Origin: CAHJWO01 sp964245885
Lineage (GTDB): Bacteria; Verrucomicrobiota; Verrucomicrobiia; Chthoniobacterales; SZAS-18
NCBI GenBank assembly: GCA_964245885.1
Contig: CAXTOX010000005.1
Location: forward strand, 9,155 to 73,154
Direction: 5' to 3'
Length of the DNA stretch: 64,000 nucleotides
Shown here in pieces: positions 51,120 to 59,034 of this stretch (position 1 is the stretch's first letter; the number at the start of each line of letters is the position of its first letter). The position numbers were made by a program, and so were the translations under genes. Under the pieces are notes generated by a model. That model saw only the letters and a program-made list of their open reading frames with translations. It did no database searches and was not told the DNA's origin.

Positions 51120-51713
51120 TCATTTCCCGGCCGGCGCATACCATTTCGAGATGAGGAGATGGCACTTCAACTGTTTGGGGTCCGAAGGATTGCTGTGCAG
51201 GCTCGCCAGCTCGAACACCAGAAAATTCTCCGGCTTCTGGACCTCCGTCAGGAAGTGGACGGTTTCCTTCCAGTCCCCCTGCGTATCGGCGTCGACGCTG
51301 ACGACCTGCGGCGCGTCGCCGCCTTCCTTGGCCGTCGCCCCACCCGGCACGGAGGCCGCCGGTTTGATTTGCAGGGAATTGAGCATCACCTGCTTGGCGC
51401 GGGCGAGGTTCTGCACCTGTTCGTAGAGGGCGGTGCCGGCGCGGTCGCGGTTGATGAGGACGGGCTGGGTGGCCTTGAGCCAATCGTTGCGCTGGCTCCA
51501 CATCGGCTGCTGGACCGCCAGGGCTTTCAACCGCAGCAGGTTCCCCTGGTCCTCCGCGTACTGGTGGGTGAGACCCGCGTAGGCGTCGAGCAGGAAGTTG
51601 ATCGCCAGCAGGTTCAGAATCACGAACACCGTTCCGGCCACCGCGAGAGCCAGGAACCGCTCGCGGCGCGTCAACCGGTGGAACCAGGCAAAGGAGAGAA
51701 CGGGAAGGCGCAT
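51120..51713 (-). CDS. Type II secretion / pilus inner-membrane protein, GspM/PilO-like
   Basis: A 197-residue bitopic protein. A short basic cytosolic start (LTRRERFLALAVAGTVFVIL) with the GspM/PilO-typical R-R-E-R-x-L before the single helix is followed by a periplasmic coiled-coil and a small alpha/beta domain. GspM/PilO pairs with GspL/PilM/PilN to form the inner-membrane platform. It follows gspL with 15 nt spacing. Ends with KWYAPAGK. Confidence 0.78.
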   Translation of the reverse strand: MRLPVLSFAWFHRLTRRERFLALAVAGTVFVILNLLAINFLLDAYAGLTHQYAEDQGNLLRLKALAVQQPMWSQRNDWLKATQPVLINRDRAGTALYEQVQNLARAKQVMLNSLQIKPAASVPGGATAKEGGDAPQVVSVDADTQGDWKETVHFLTEVQKPENFLVFELASLHSNPSDPKQLKCHLLISKWYAPAGK

Positions 51714-51728
51714 GGGTAAAGGGGATAC

Positions 51729-53060
51729 TTATTCGGCCAGCGTGCCCGTGACGTGGAAGCGCGCCCGGCCGTTGGGCAGCGAGGCAGGCAACTCGGTCTC
51801 GAAATGATACGCTCCCAATCCGGACGCCGGGGCCTTCAGCTTGTCGATGAAGTCCACCGCCGCGGATGGCGTGGGCGCTTCCCCCTGGATCGAGAGCGTA
51901 CGCGGCGTCAGGTCGAAGCTCGTCCACAGCACGCTGCTGTCGGCCGGCAGGCAGTTGTAGACCTTGCGCATGATCTCGTCGAGGTAACGCGACGGCTCGA
52001 TGGCCGGCGCGAGCGCCCGCCAGTGCGTGCTCGCCGCCTCGGAATACGCCGCCGGCTGGCGCAGCTTGCTCAGGCGTCCGTGCTGCAAACGTCCCCGCAC
52101 CCAGAGTCCACCCGCCACGAGGAACGCCAGCCCGAGCGCCGCCAGGTAAAGCCCCACGCCCAGCAGCAACCGGCGGCGCAGCCGCGCCAACCGCTCGTTG
52201 CGCAGCCGCTCGGCCCGCCAGCCGGCCGGGGAAAGGTCGCCCGCTTCCCCGCTGCGCGCGGCGGCGGCGGCGAGCAAGCCCACCCGGGCCGTGTCGAACG
52301 CTTCCACGGGAACGTTGAGCGCCGCCCCCAACCCGTGGGACCACTCCTCCACGCGTCCGTCCAGCGACAGCGCGTGGAAATCCGTCGGCATGCCGTCGAG
52401 TTCCGCGCCGAGGAGCGCGGCGGGCAGTTCGGCGGCGGTTTCCCCGGCCGTGCCGCCGCTGACCGCCTGCGCGAAGCCAAGCTTGCCGTCCTCGCAGATC
52501 CCGAGCACGGACCGGCCTTCCTCCCGGCAGAGGAACGCCGCCGTCCCGCCCGCGGACAGGCCCGCCGCCAGCGCCCGCACGTGAAAGACCACCCGCAGCG
52601 GCCACGCGCCCCGGGTGACCAGCGGTTCGCAGAGCGCGGCCAGCCGGTCGGACTGGATCGTGTCCACCGCCATTGTCACCTCGGCGTCCGTACGCGCGAT
52701 CTCGGTGAGCGCCAGGCTGACGGCTTCCACGGGATAGGGCAAAATTTTCTCCAACTGGATGCGCGTCATGTCCTCCAGCTCGCCGGGTTCGGCGGCCGGG
52801 AGAATCAGGCGCTGCACAAGCCCCATGGAAAGCGGCAGCGCCAACACGAACCGCTCGGCGTCGTCCAGGTTGACGGCGGCGGCTTCCAGCGTGGCAAAGG
52901 TCTGGCGCGTCGGGACGCCACCTGCGGTCGACGGACGCGAGAGTTCCCATTCGCCGGGGTCCGCTCCGGGGGCGAGCAGGGCGACGGGCATGGCGGCGGC
53001 GGGCACGGCGGCGGGCACGGCGGCGCGGCGGGAAGGGCGGTTGGTCAGAACTCTTTCCAC
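51729..53060 (-). CDS. Type II secretion platform protein, GspL/PilM-N-like
   Basis: A 443-residue protein. The cytosolic part (residues ~20-285) has a PilM/GspL-type actin-like fold (FVLALPLSMGLVQRLILPA, EDMTRIQLEKILPYPVEAVS). A single membrane helix (LYLAALGLAFLVAGGLWVRG, ~310-330) and a periplasmic ferredoxin-like PilN/GspL domain at the C-terminus follow. It recruits the ATPase GspE to the membrane. The GTG at 53060 overlaps the end of gspK by 16 nt, so translation is probably coupled. Confidence 0.8.
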   Translation of the reverse strand: MERVLTNRPSRRAAVPAAVPAAAMPVALLAPGADPGEWELSRPSTAGGVPTRQTFATLEAAAVNLDDAERFVLALPLSMGLVQRLILPAAEPGELEDMTRIQLEKILPYPVEAVSLALTEIARTDAEVTMAVDTIQSDRLAALCEPLVTRGAWPLRVVFHVRALAAGLSAGGTAAFLCREEGRSVLGICEDGKLGFAQAVSGGTAGETAAELPAALLGAELDGMPTDFHALSLDGRVEEWSHGLGAALNVPVEAFDTARVGLLAAAAARSGEAGDLSPAGWRAERLRNERLARLRRRLLLGVGLYLAALGLAFLVAGGLWVRGRLQHGRLSKLRQPAAYSEAASTHWRALAPAIEPSRYLDEIMRKVYNCLPADSSVLWTSFDLTPRTLSIQGEAPTPSAAVDFIDKLKAPASGLGAYHFETELPASLPNGRARFHVTGTLAE

Positions 53061-54000
53061 TGGATGATTTGCGGTTGCATTCCCTGTTTGCGGGCGACGA
53101 CCTCGATGGTACGCGACGTGTCCAGCGCCTGGCCGACGCTGATGATCCGCACGGTCGGATCGTTGATGCCCAAGAGCGTTTGCACCTGCGCGAGCGACTG
53201 TTGGTTGAGGCCCAGAAGCCCTGCGGCCACGCNNNNNNNNNNCTGACGTTGTCGATGGGGTAATCGTCGGCCGTGCCGTCGAGCTTGTCCGGGCCGCGCC
53301 GCTGCTGGACGAACGCCCGCGCCCGGTCCAGGCCGACGCCCGGCAGCGAGCCGATCAAGGTTTCGTCGGCCCACTTCAGGTCAATGGGCCCCTGGCTCCA
53401 GAGGGTAAAATCGTTTTCCCAATTCGCCTGCCTGGTCAGCGGCTCGTTGCCGACCACGCGCCGGACTTCCGCGAGGTCGTCGAAGGGTTTGCCGGGCACG
53501 GGCGAGCCGTCGACGGTCGTACGGCTGCCCTTGAGGTGGTGCAGGTCGCCCGGCGAGGCGTAGTCGAGCAGGCAATCGACGAACGTGTCGCATTCCTCGG
53601 GTTTGAGGCCCTTGTAATCCAGAAATTGCTTGAGCACGCCGATTTTCACCGGGTCCTCGCCGGCGAGCATCCAGTTGAGCTGGAGTTTGCCGCCCTCGCC
53701 GACCAGGCGCGCCTGGTAGCCGTGGCCGCGGTCCACCTGATGCCGCAGGAGCGGCGTGCGGACGGTCACCTGCGGGTGGAGGGCGTATTGCAGGCCGCTG
53801 TACGCGAGAGCACGCGCGTCGAGGATGCGCGTCTCGCCCGCGGCGAGGAAGATCGCCTGGTCGACTCGACGCGCGAGGGCCAGCACGACGAAACTCAGCG
53901 CGAGCAGCGCGCAGAGCACGAGGACCAGCGCGATGCCGTTCCGGCCGGTTCGCCGCGAGGGCAAGCGGCGAAACGTGGGACGGTCGGCGGGGGTCGGCAT
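53045..54000 (-). CDS. gspK: Type II secretion minor pseudopilin GspK, split by an assembly gap
   Basis: The N-terminal half (ATG 54000) carries RTGRNGIALVLVLCALLALS, a GspK-type start with a long hydrophobic helix but no Gly-Phe-x-x-Glu prepilin motif. GspK normally has Gly|x-Ala-Leu at this place, so NG|IALVLVL may serve. DPVKIGVLKQFLDYKGLKPEECDTFVDCLLDY and LPGVGLDRARAFVQQRRG, with a SAM-like helical region, support GspK. Beyond the 10-N gap (53233-53242) the C-terminal segment LLGLNQQSLAQVQTLLGIN ... IIQWKEF continues in another frame, because the gap length is arbitrary. Roughly 320 residues plus the missing part. Confidence 0.82.
53233..53242. other. Assembly gap (10 N) inside gspK
   Basis: Ten N bases at a scaffold join. 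The gspK frame on the two sides differs by one position, which is explained by a placeholder of wrong length rather than by a real frameshift. Confidence 0.98.
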
Positions 54001-54021
54001 GGCAGCGGGCAAAGGGGCGGA

Positions 54022-55017
54022 TCAGCGCGGCACCACGCCGTTCAACGGAGCGTTGGGGAAGCTGACGGAATGATTGCCGGGCTGGCCGGGCGGCAGGGGC
54101 GGCACCGTCATGTTCGGCGGCGGTGCCGGCGGCTTCAGATTGGAGGGCAGATTTGGGACGGGGGCACCGTTCGGACCCACCGCGCCGGGCACGAAGCCCC
54201 CGCCGTTCGCAGAGGCATTGGTCGCGACGGTGTTGGGCAAGCCGCGCCGGAGACCCCCGCCGGGGATCTGCTCGATGAACTCGTAGGGCGTGCCGGAATC
54301 TTCCATCGCCAGACGCACCCGCACGAGGCTGGGGATCATGGTGTCGTCGCTCCACTTGTCCTGCCAGGTGTTGAGCCGGGGATCGTAGTAGGCGAGCTCC
54401 AACGACTTGACCCCGCCGAGCAGCCGCACGGTGTCGGAGGGCAACTGGCTGCGGCTCGTCTTCAAGCCGCCCGCGCTGACCGCGGGCAGTTGGAAGGCCG
54501 AACCGTTGTTCTCGTCGTTGTCCTCCGGCCGGGGTTCACGCTCCATGACGAGAGAATAATGGCCGCTGCCCGACGGGATCTCATCCATCCCGATGGTGAC
54601 CTGGTAGAGGCCGTGGGCGTCTGGCGTCAGCAGGGCGTTGCCCGCCGGACACACGACCTGGATCGCGTCGTGGTGTCCGCTCCTGCCTTCCTGGCTCAGG
54701 CCGATGAAGACCCCGACCTCGTTGGTCGGCAACGCGGAGAGTTGCGCGTCCAGCAGCCGCCGCAGCCCGCCAAAAGATTGCGCCTGCGCGTCTGTGCGCA
54801 GTGAGACGTTTGAAGAACGGATCACCGTCCCGGTGAACTGGTAGATCGTCCCGCAGATGATCCCCAAAATGGCGATGGCGAGCATCACCTCGATGAGGGT
54901 AAAGGCAGAAGGCAGAAGGCAGAAGGCAGAAGGAGCAGAGAAAGAACCCGGACGCGCGAATGCGGCGGTTTCCTGTGCGGACCGGCGCGGCGGCTGCTTC
55001 TTGCCAAAAAATCTCAT
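54022..55017 (-). CDS. gspJ: Type II secretion minor pseudopilin GspJ with repeat-derived leader
   Basis: A 331-residue prepilin. The methylation/cleavage motif is FTLIEVMLAIAILGI, with Glu+5 at residue 43. The leader of 38 residues is unusually long: residues 1-24 (MRFFGKKQPPRRSAQETAAF and on) are encoded by the core of a palindromic repeat, and residues ~25-39 (FSAPSAFCLLPSAF) by its TTCTGCC heptamer arm. The residue before the cleavage Phe is Ala; GspH in this operon also has Ala there. The C-terminal third is Pro/Asn-rich. Homology to GspJ follows from position and size. The start codon lies inside the repeat, since no other start is available before the motif. Confidence 0.8.
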   Translation of the reverse strand: MRFFGKKQPPRRSAQETAAFARPGSFSAPSAFCLLPSAFTLIEVMLAIAILGIICGTIYQFTGTVIRSSNVSLRTDAQAQSFGGLRRLLDAQLSALPTNEVGVFIGLSQEGRSGHHDAIQVVCPAGNALLTPDAHGLYQVTIGMDEIPSGSGHYSLVMEREPRPEDNDENNGSAFQLPAVSAGGLKTSRSQLPSDTVRLLGGVKSLELAYYDPRLNTWQDKWSDDTMIPSLVRVRLAMEDSGTPYEFIEQIPGGGLRRGLPNTVATNASANGGGFVPGAVGPNGAPVPNLPSNLKPPAPPPNMTVPPLPPGQPGNHSVSFPNAPLNGVVPR

Positions 55018-55098
55018 CGTTGCTCCTTCTGCCTTTTGCCTTTTGCCTTTTGCCTTTTGCCTTCTGCCTTTTGCCTTTTGCCTTCTGCCTTCTCACCC
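54901..55098. repeat. Palindromic repeat with TTCTGCC heptamer arms and conserved core (family B, copy 1)
   Basis: Left arm (GGCAGAA units, 54904-54931) and right arm (TTCTGCC/TTTTGCC units, 55026-55095) are inverted heptamer arrays. Between them is a core bounded by GGAGCA and TGCTCC. Comparison with the copy at 56078-56232 shows about 80% identity over ~97 nt, with shared TTGCCA, GACCGGCG and GGACGCGCGAA. It covers the gspI/gspJ junction and the first 39 codons of gspJ. Confidence 0.92.
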
Positions 55099-55518
55099 TC
55101 TCCCGCGCAGCATCGTGAAGGCGACGGAACGCGCGTGCTCCCGCTTGTTGCGGTCGTTCCACTGAACGGTGAGAGTGATCTCGTGCAAGTCGGGCAGGAG
55201 GACGTGATCCTCGTTTTCGACATTGATCGTGCGCCGCTGTTCGATCAGGACCATGCCCGCGAACATGCCGTCGAGCTTGGCACGGTGGTTTTCGTCGGGG
55301 AGCACGGGGCTGGCCTGGACTTCCAGCATGGCGTTTTGCAGCGCGAGGCGGGCGCGTTCCTCCTGGTTGCGGACTTCCTGCGCGGTCAGGCAGTTGCTCA
55401 CACAACGGCCCAGGGCGATGACGCCGACCACGAAGATCGCCGTGGCCAAGAGGATTTCGATGAGCAGGAACCCGCCGTCGCGGCGGGCACGGAAGACGTG
55501 GGGAGGGGACAGGGTCAT
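55093..55518 (-). CDS. gspI: Type II secretion minor pseudopilin GspI-like
   Basis: A 141-residue prepilin with an ordinary leader: RARRDGG|FLLIEILLATAIF, Gly-1 and Glu+5 present. The rest (LTAQEVRNQEERARLALQNA and an ending SVAFTMLRGRG) fits a small GspI/GspJ-type minor pseudopilin. The ATG at 55518 overlaps the stop of gspH (ATGA), so translation is coupled. The stop lies at the edge of the heptamer arm of repeat family B, so insertion has occurred directly after this gene. Confidence 0.8.
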   Translation of the reverse strand: MTLSPPHVFRARRDGGFLLIEILLATAIFVVGVIALGRCVSNCLTAQEVRNQEERARLALQNAMLEVQASPVLPDENHRAKLDGMFAGMVLIEQRRTINVENEDHVLLPDLHEITLTVQWNDRNKREHARSVAFTMLRGRG

Positions 55519-56033
55519 CGGGCGAGGAAGGTTTTGAGGTCGGCCTTGGCCGACAAGGGGTTGTAAACGGCTTCCCACCGGCCGGCCGGCCCCTCGTAGC
55601 GCACGTCGACCGGCTCGCAGTTGCCCGAGGGCCAGAAGGTCCAGACCCCGGCGGGATCAGCGGCCAGCGCGGCGGTGCGCGCCAGGGCGTAGTGCTCGGT
55701 GCGCGCCGTGGTGGGGCCGGCGGGTACGAGTGCCGCCGTGGGGCCGTGTTTCTTGCGTTCGTCCGCCGGGAGGTTGGCCGGGTAAACCTGGACCGTGCCG
55801 TCGCGCGTCCAGACGAGCGTGTAGGGCCGCTTTTCGGCGACGCTGCGTTTCTGCGCCGTGAGGGCCAGGGTATCGAAGCGGTCAAAGGTCCCTTGCAGCC
55901 GCTGGCGCGAGAGCTGGCCGGACATGCTCGGCATGGCGATGCCGAGCAGCAGCAGGATCAGAAAAATGACAATGGTGATCTCCAGCAGCGTGAAGGCACG
56001 CTGGCGGCGCGGGAGATCAAGGGCGGACGGCAT
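55515..56033 (-). CDS. gspH: Type II secretion minor pseudopilin GspH-like
   Basis: A 172-residue prepilin: RRQRA|FTLLEITIVIFLILLLL, with Ala at -1 and Glu+5. The mature part has the GspH strand pattern (KRPYTLVWTRDGTVQVYPAN, VWTFWPSGNCEP). It is the first gene of the minus-strand secretion operon. The ATG at 56033 is chosen because the region upstream is palindromic repeat. It is divergent from gspD across 319 nt. Confidence 0.8.
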   Translation of the reverse strand: MPSALDLPRRQRAFTLLEITIVIFLILLLLGIAMPSMSGQLSRQRLQGTFDRFDTLALTAQKRSVAEKRPYTLVWTRDGTVQVYPANLPADERKKHGPTAALVPAGPTTARTEHYALARTAALAADPAGVWTFWPSGNCEPVDVRYEGPAGRWEAVYNPLSAKADLKTFLAR

Positions 56034-56077
56034 GCGCGGTAAATGTAGCGGATGGCGAGGGTGGGCGCAACGAGGGC

Positions 56078-56232
56078 AGAAGGTAGAAGGCAGAAGGTAG
56101 AAGGAGCAGAGGGAAAAACCGGACGCGCGAACGCGGCGATCTTCTGCTTGGACCGGCGTGGCGACTGTTTCTTGCCAGAGAATCTTTAGACCGTTGCTCC
56201 TTCTACCTTCTACCTTCTGCCTTCTGCTTTTG
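56078..56232. repeat. Palindromic repeat with heptamer arms and conserved core (family B, copy 2)
   Basis: This element fills the 319-nt gene-less gap (56034-56352) between divergent gspH and gspD. Arms are GGCAGAAGGTAGAAGGCAGA and the inverse CTACCTTCTGCCTTCTGC. The core matches copy 1 at 54901-55098 (GGAGCA...GGACCGGCG...TTGCCA...TTGCTCC). Promoters for both operons must lie within or beside it. Beyond it no other feature was seen in the gap. Confidence 0.92.
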
Positions 56233-56352
56233 AACCTCCCCGCCCCTCGCGCGGTCTCAGGCTGCCGGTATCCTTTTGACGGCGGGTGGAAAACCTGCTT
56301 TAAGCGGGTGCGACATCTATCCGCTTCTCCGAACCGACGCCCTTTCCCAGCC

Positions 56353-58932
56353 GTGACTTTCTCCCGCTCCCTGCTTCCCCTCGGCTGTGGCTTGTTGCTC
56401 GCCGCTTCCTTCGCCGTTGCCCAGCAGTTGCCGCCGCCCCCGTCGTTTTCCCCGCCTCCCCCGCCGCCCGGCCCTCCGCCCACCCTGCCCAGCAACCTGT
56501 CCTTTCCGGCCAGCCTGCCCGGCGTGCCCGGCAACCCCAACGCCGCTTCGGGCGAGGACACGGTCAAGGTCATGTTCTCCAACAGCCCCGTGGGCGACGT
56601 GCTCGACTTCTACGGCCGGCTCACCGGCAAGCGGGTCCTGACCGACAACACCGTCAACGCGACGAGCACGCTCAACTTCGACATCTCCAGGAACGTGCCG
56701 CGCGGGGAGGCCGTGCACATCATCGAGACCGTGCTCAACCTCAACGGGTACTCGATTGCCCCCGGCGAGGCCAACGTCGTCAAGGTCCTCGGGCCCGGCA
56801 AAAACCCGCGCTCGGTCGGCATCCCGATCTTTTCCGAACCGGGCGACCTGCCGGTCGGCGAAAAGATCGTCTCCTACCTGCTGCGCCTGCGCTACCTCGA
56901 TCCCATCGAGACCGCCGGCGTGCTCCAGCAGTACATCCCGCCGGGCAACACCGTGAACTTCACCGCCTTAGAGAAGGCGGGAGCCATCATCATCACCGAC
57001 GACGCCACCACCGTGCGCCGCCTCGTGGACCTCGTCGCTTCGCTCGACCAGCCGCTCGCGCCCGTAACCGAGAAGTGGATCCGGCTCGAACGCGCCGAAG
57101 CCAGCAAGGCGGTCGAGTTCCTCAACAGTGTCTTCGACAGCAAGGGCACCTCGTCCGCCGGTTCCACGGCCGGTGCCCCCGGGGGGTCCACGACGGTGAA
57201 CTCGCCCCTCGCCCGCCGGCCCATCCGCCGCGGCACCGACGAGGGCCAACCGACCGTCGAGAACCCCACGATCGCGGTGTCCAACAACAGCGGCGGACCG
57301 ATCACCCTGAGCGGCGACTCCATCATCCAGGGCCGCATCACCCTGACCCCCGACGTGCGCACCAACCGCGTGCACGTGGTCACCAGCGCGGTGAACATGC
57401 CCATCGTCGAGCATCTGTTGCAGGAGTACGACGCCGACACGCCGTTCGCCCAGCCCGTGCGCCGGCCGCTGAAGTTCGTCAACGCCAACGACGTGCTGCC
57501 CATCCTCGTGCAGGCGCTCGCCGAGCCTGGCACCGACAGCAACGGCAGCGCCACCACCGGCAGCACGAGCGGCACCTCCAACGGCACGGGCACCGGCAAC
57601 CGCAACTCGACCGGGCTGAACAGCAGCGGCAGCAGCGGCTCGAACAGCTTAGGCTCCTCGAGCGGCAGCGGCAGCGGCGCGCAAAGCATCGGCGACAGCG
57701 AGCTGAACACCCAGGCCTTGGACACCAAACCGACCATCGCCACCGTCGGCAACACCAAGCTCATCGCCGACTCGCGCGTCAACACGATCCTGGTGCTCGG
57801 CAGCGCGGAGGCGCGCGACAAGGTCAACGCCATCCTCGACCGGATCGACGTGCGCGCCCCGCAGGTGGTCATCCGCACCGTGATCGGCGAGCTGTCACTG
57901 TCCAAGGGCAACGAATTGGGTTTTAACTACCTGCTGCGCACCAACCGGGGAGCCATCATCAGCCAGAACCCCGGGAGCTTCCTGGGCACGACGACCAGCA
58001 CCACCAGCAGCGCCACCACCGGCACCACGACCACCGGCACCGGCACGACGACCGGCACCACCGGCAGCACCTCGGCGCTCGACACCTTTTCCACCCTGGC
58101 CTCCGGGCTGACGAGCGGCTTCAGCGGCGTCGGTGGCATCATCACCATCGGCAAGTCGTTCGACGTTATTCTGAGTGCGCTCGAATCGACCAACCGTTTC
58201 AAGACCATCAGCCGACCGATGATCTTCACCTCCAACAACAAGGAAGCCATCATCGCCAGCGGGCAGGAAATCGCCATTCCTTCCCAGACGGTCAGCAGCC
58301 TGTCGACGGTCGGCACCAGCACCGGAATCTCCAGCAACGTGGAGTACAAGGACGTGGTACTGCAATTGGAAGTTGTGCCGCTCATCAACAGCGAGAACGA
58401 GGTCACGCTCGACATCGTCCAACGCATCGACAACGTCGTGCAGGGCGCGTTCCTCTCCATCAACGGCAACCAGGTGCCCACCATCGCCACCCGCAAGCTC
58501 AAGAGCACGGTCTCCGCCCCCAACAACTCGACCATCGTCCTGGGCGGCCTCATCACGCAGGATTCCACCCGGACGGACAACAACATCCCCTACCTGAGCC
58601 GCATCCCGGTCCTCGGCGCGCTGTTCCGTTCGCGCATCCGCAACGGCGACCGCAGCGAATTGATCATCCTCATGCATCCCGAGGTGATCAACACGCCGGC
58701 GATGCTCGCCAAGCTGCACGAGAACGAGGGTGCCCGCACCTACCTGGGCGGCGACCTCGAACCGCAACTTTTGCCCGCCGAGGTGCGCAAAGCCACCGCT
58801 GTCACCACCACGACCACCACAAAGGTCCCCGCCGACCCGAAAGGTCGCCCCGGCAAGCAAGAGACCGTCACGCACAAGACCACGCGGACCACGGTGACGA
58901 CGAAGAAAGAGCCCGACCTGGACCATTTTTGA
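56353..58932 (+). CDS. gspD: Type II secretion secretin
   Basis: An 859-residue protein: signal peptide (LLPLGCGLLLAASFAVAQ), Pro-rich linker, N0/N1 periplasmic domains (residues ~60-250; DTVKVMFSNSPVGDVLDFYG), further N-domains (~260-490), a Gly/Ser/Thr-rich insertion, and a C-terminal secretin domain with VPVLGALFRSRIRNGDRSEL, the classical secretin signature. It multimerises into the outer-membrane channel. A C-terminal Thr/Lys-rich tail (VTTTTTTKVP and on) extends past the barrel. The GTG at 56353 is preferred, as sequence before it is repeat; an in-frame GTG at 56158 lies inside the repeat. Confidence 0.92.
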   Translation: MTFSRSLLPLGCGLLLAASFAVAQQLPPPPSFSPPPPPPGPPPTLPSNLSFPASLPGVPGNPNAASGEDTVKVMFSNSPVGDVLDFYGRLTGKRVLTDNTVNATSTLNFDISRNVPRGEAVHIIETVLNLNGYSIAPGEANVVKVLGPGKNPRSVGIPIFSEPGDLPVGEKIVSYLLRLRYLDPIETAGVLQQYIPPGNTVNFTALEKAGAIIITDDATTVRRLVDLVASLDQPLAPVTEKWIRLERAEASKAVEFLNSVFDSKGTSSAGSTAGAPGGSTTVNSPLARRPIRRGTDEGQPTVENPTIAVSNNSGGPITLSGDSIIQGRITLTPDVRTNRVHVVTSAVNMPIVEHLLQEYDADTPFAQPVRRPLKFVNANDVLPILVQALAEPGTDSNGSATTGSTSGTSNGTGTGNRNSTGLNSSGSSGSNSLGSSSGSGSGAQSIGDSELNTQALDTKPTIATVGNTKLIADSRVNTILVLGSAEARDKVNAILDRIDVRAPQVVIRTVIGELSLSKGNELGFNYLLRTNRGAIISQNPGSFLGTTTSTTSSATTGTTTTGTGTTTGTTGSTSALDTFSTLASGLTSGFSGVGGIITIGKSFDVILSALESTNRFKTISRPMIFTSNNKEAIIASGQEIAIPSQTVSSLSTVGTSTGISSNVEYKDVVLQLEVVPLINSENEVTLDIVQRIDNVVQGAFLSINGNQVPTIATRKLKSTVSAPNNSTIVLGGLITQDSTRTDNNIPYLSRIPVLGALFRSRIRNGDRSELIILMHPEVINTPAMLAKLHENEGARTYLGGDLEPQLLPAEVRKATAVTTTTTTKVPADPKGRPGKQETVTHKTTRTTVTTKKEPDLDHF

Positions 58933-58933
58933 A

Positions 58934-59022
58934 AAGACCAAGATCCAAGATCCGACACGGAGGCAGAAGGACGGATCTGGCTTCCCACCTTCTGCCTTGG
59001 GTCTTGAGTCTTGGATCTTGAA
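58934..59022. repeat. Palindromic repeat with AAGATCC-type heptamer arms (family F)
   Basis: Left arm AAAGACCAAGATCCAAGATC (58934 on) and right arm GTCTTGAGTCTTGGATCTTG (to 59022) are imperfect 7-nt tandem arrays in inverted orientation around GGCAGAAGG...CCTTCTGCC. It lies in the gspD-gspE gap of 102 nt and ends about 12 nt before the gspE ATG. The inner arm shares the GGCAGAA heptamer with family B. Confidence 0.88.
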
Positions 59023-59034
59023 CCTTTCCGCCTC

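Noticed and set aside
53045..53374. Frame change in gspK considered as a real frameshift
   Set aside because: It coincides exactly with a 10-N placeholder whose true length is unknown.
54904..56230. Tandem heptamer repeats considered as a CRISPR array
   Set aside because: Units are 7 nt, contiguous, without spacers, and arranged as inverted arms.
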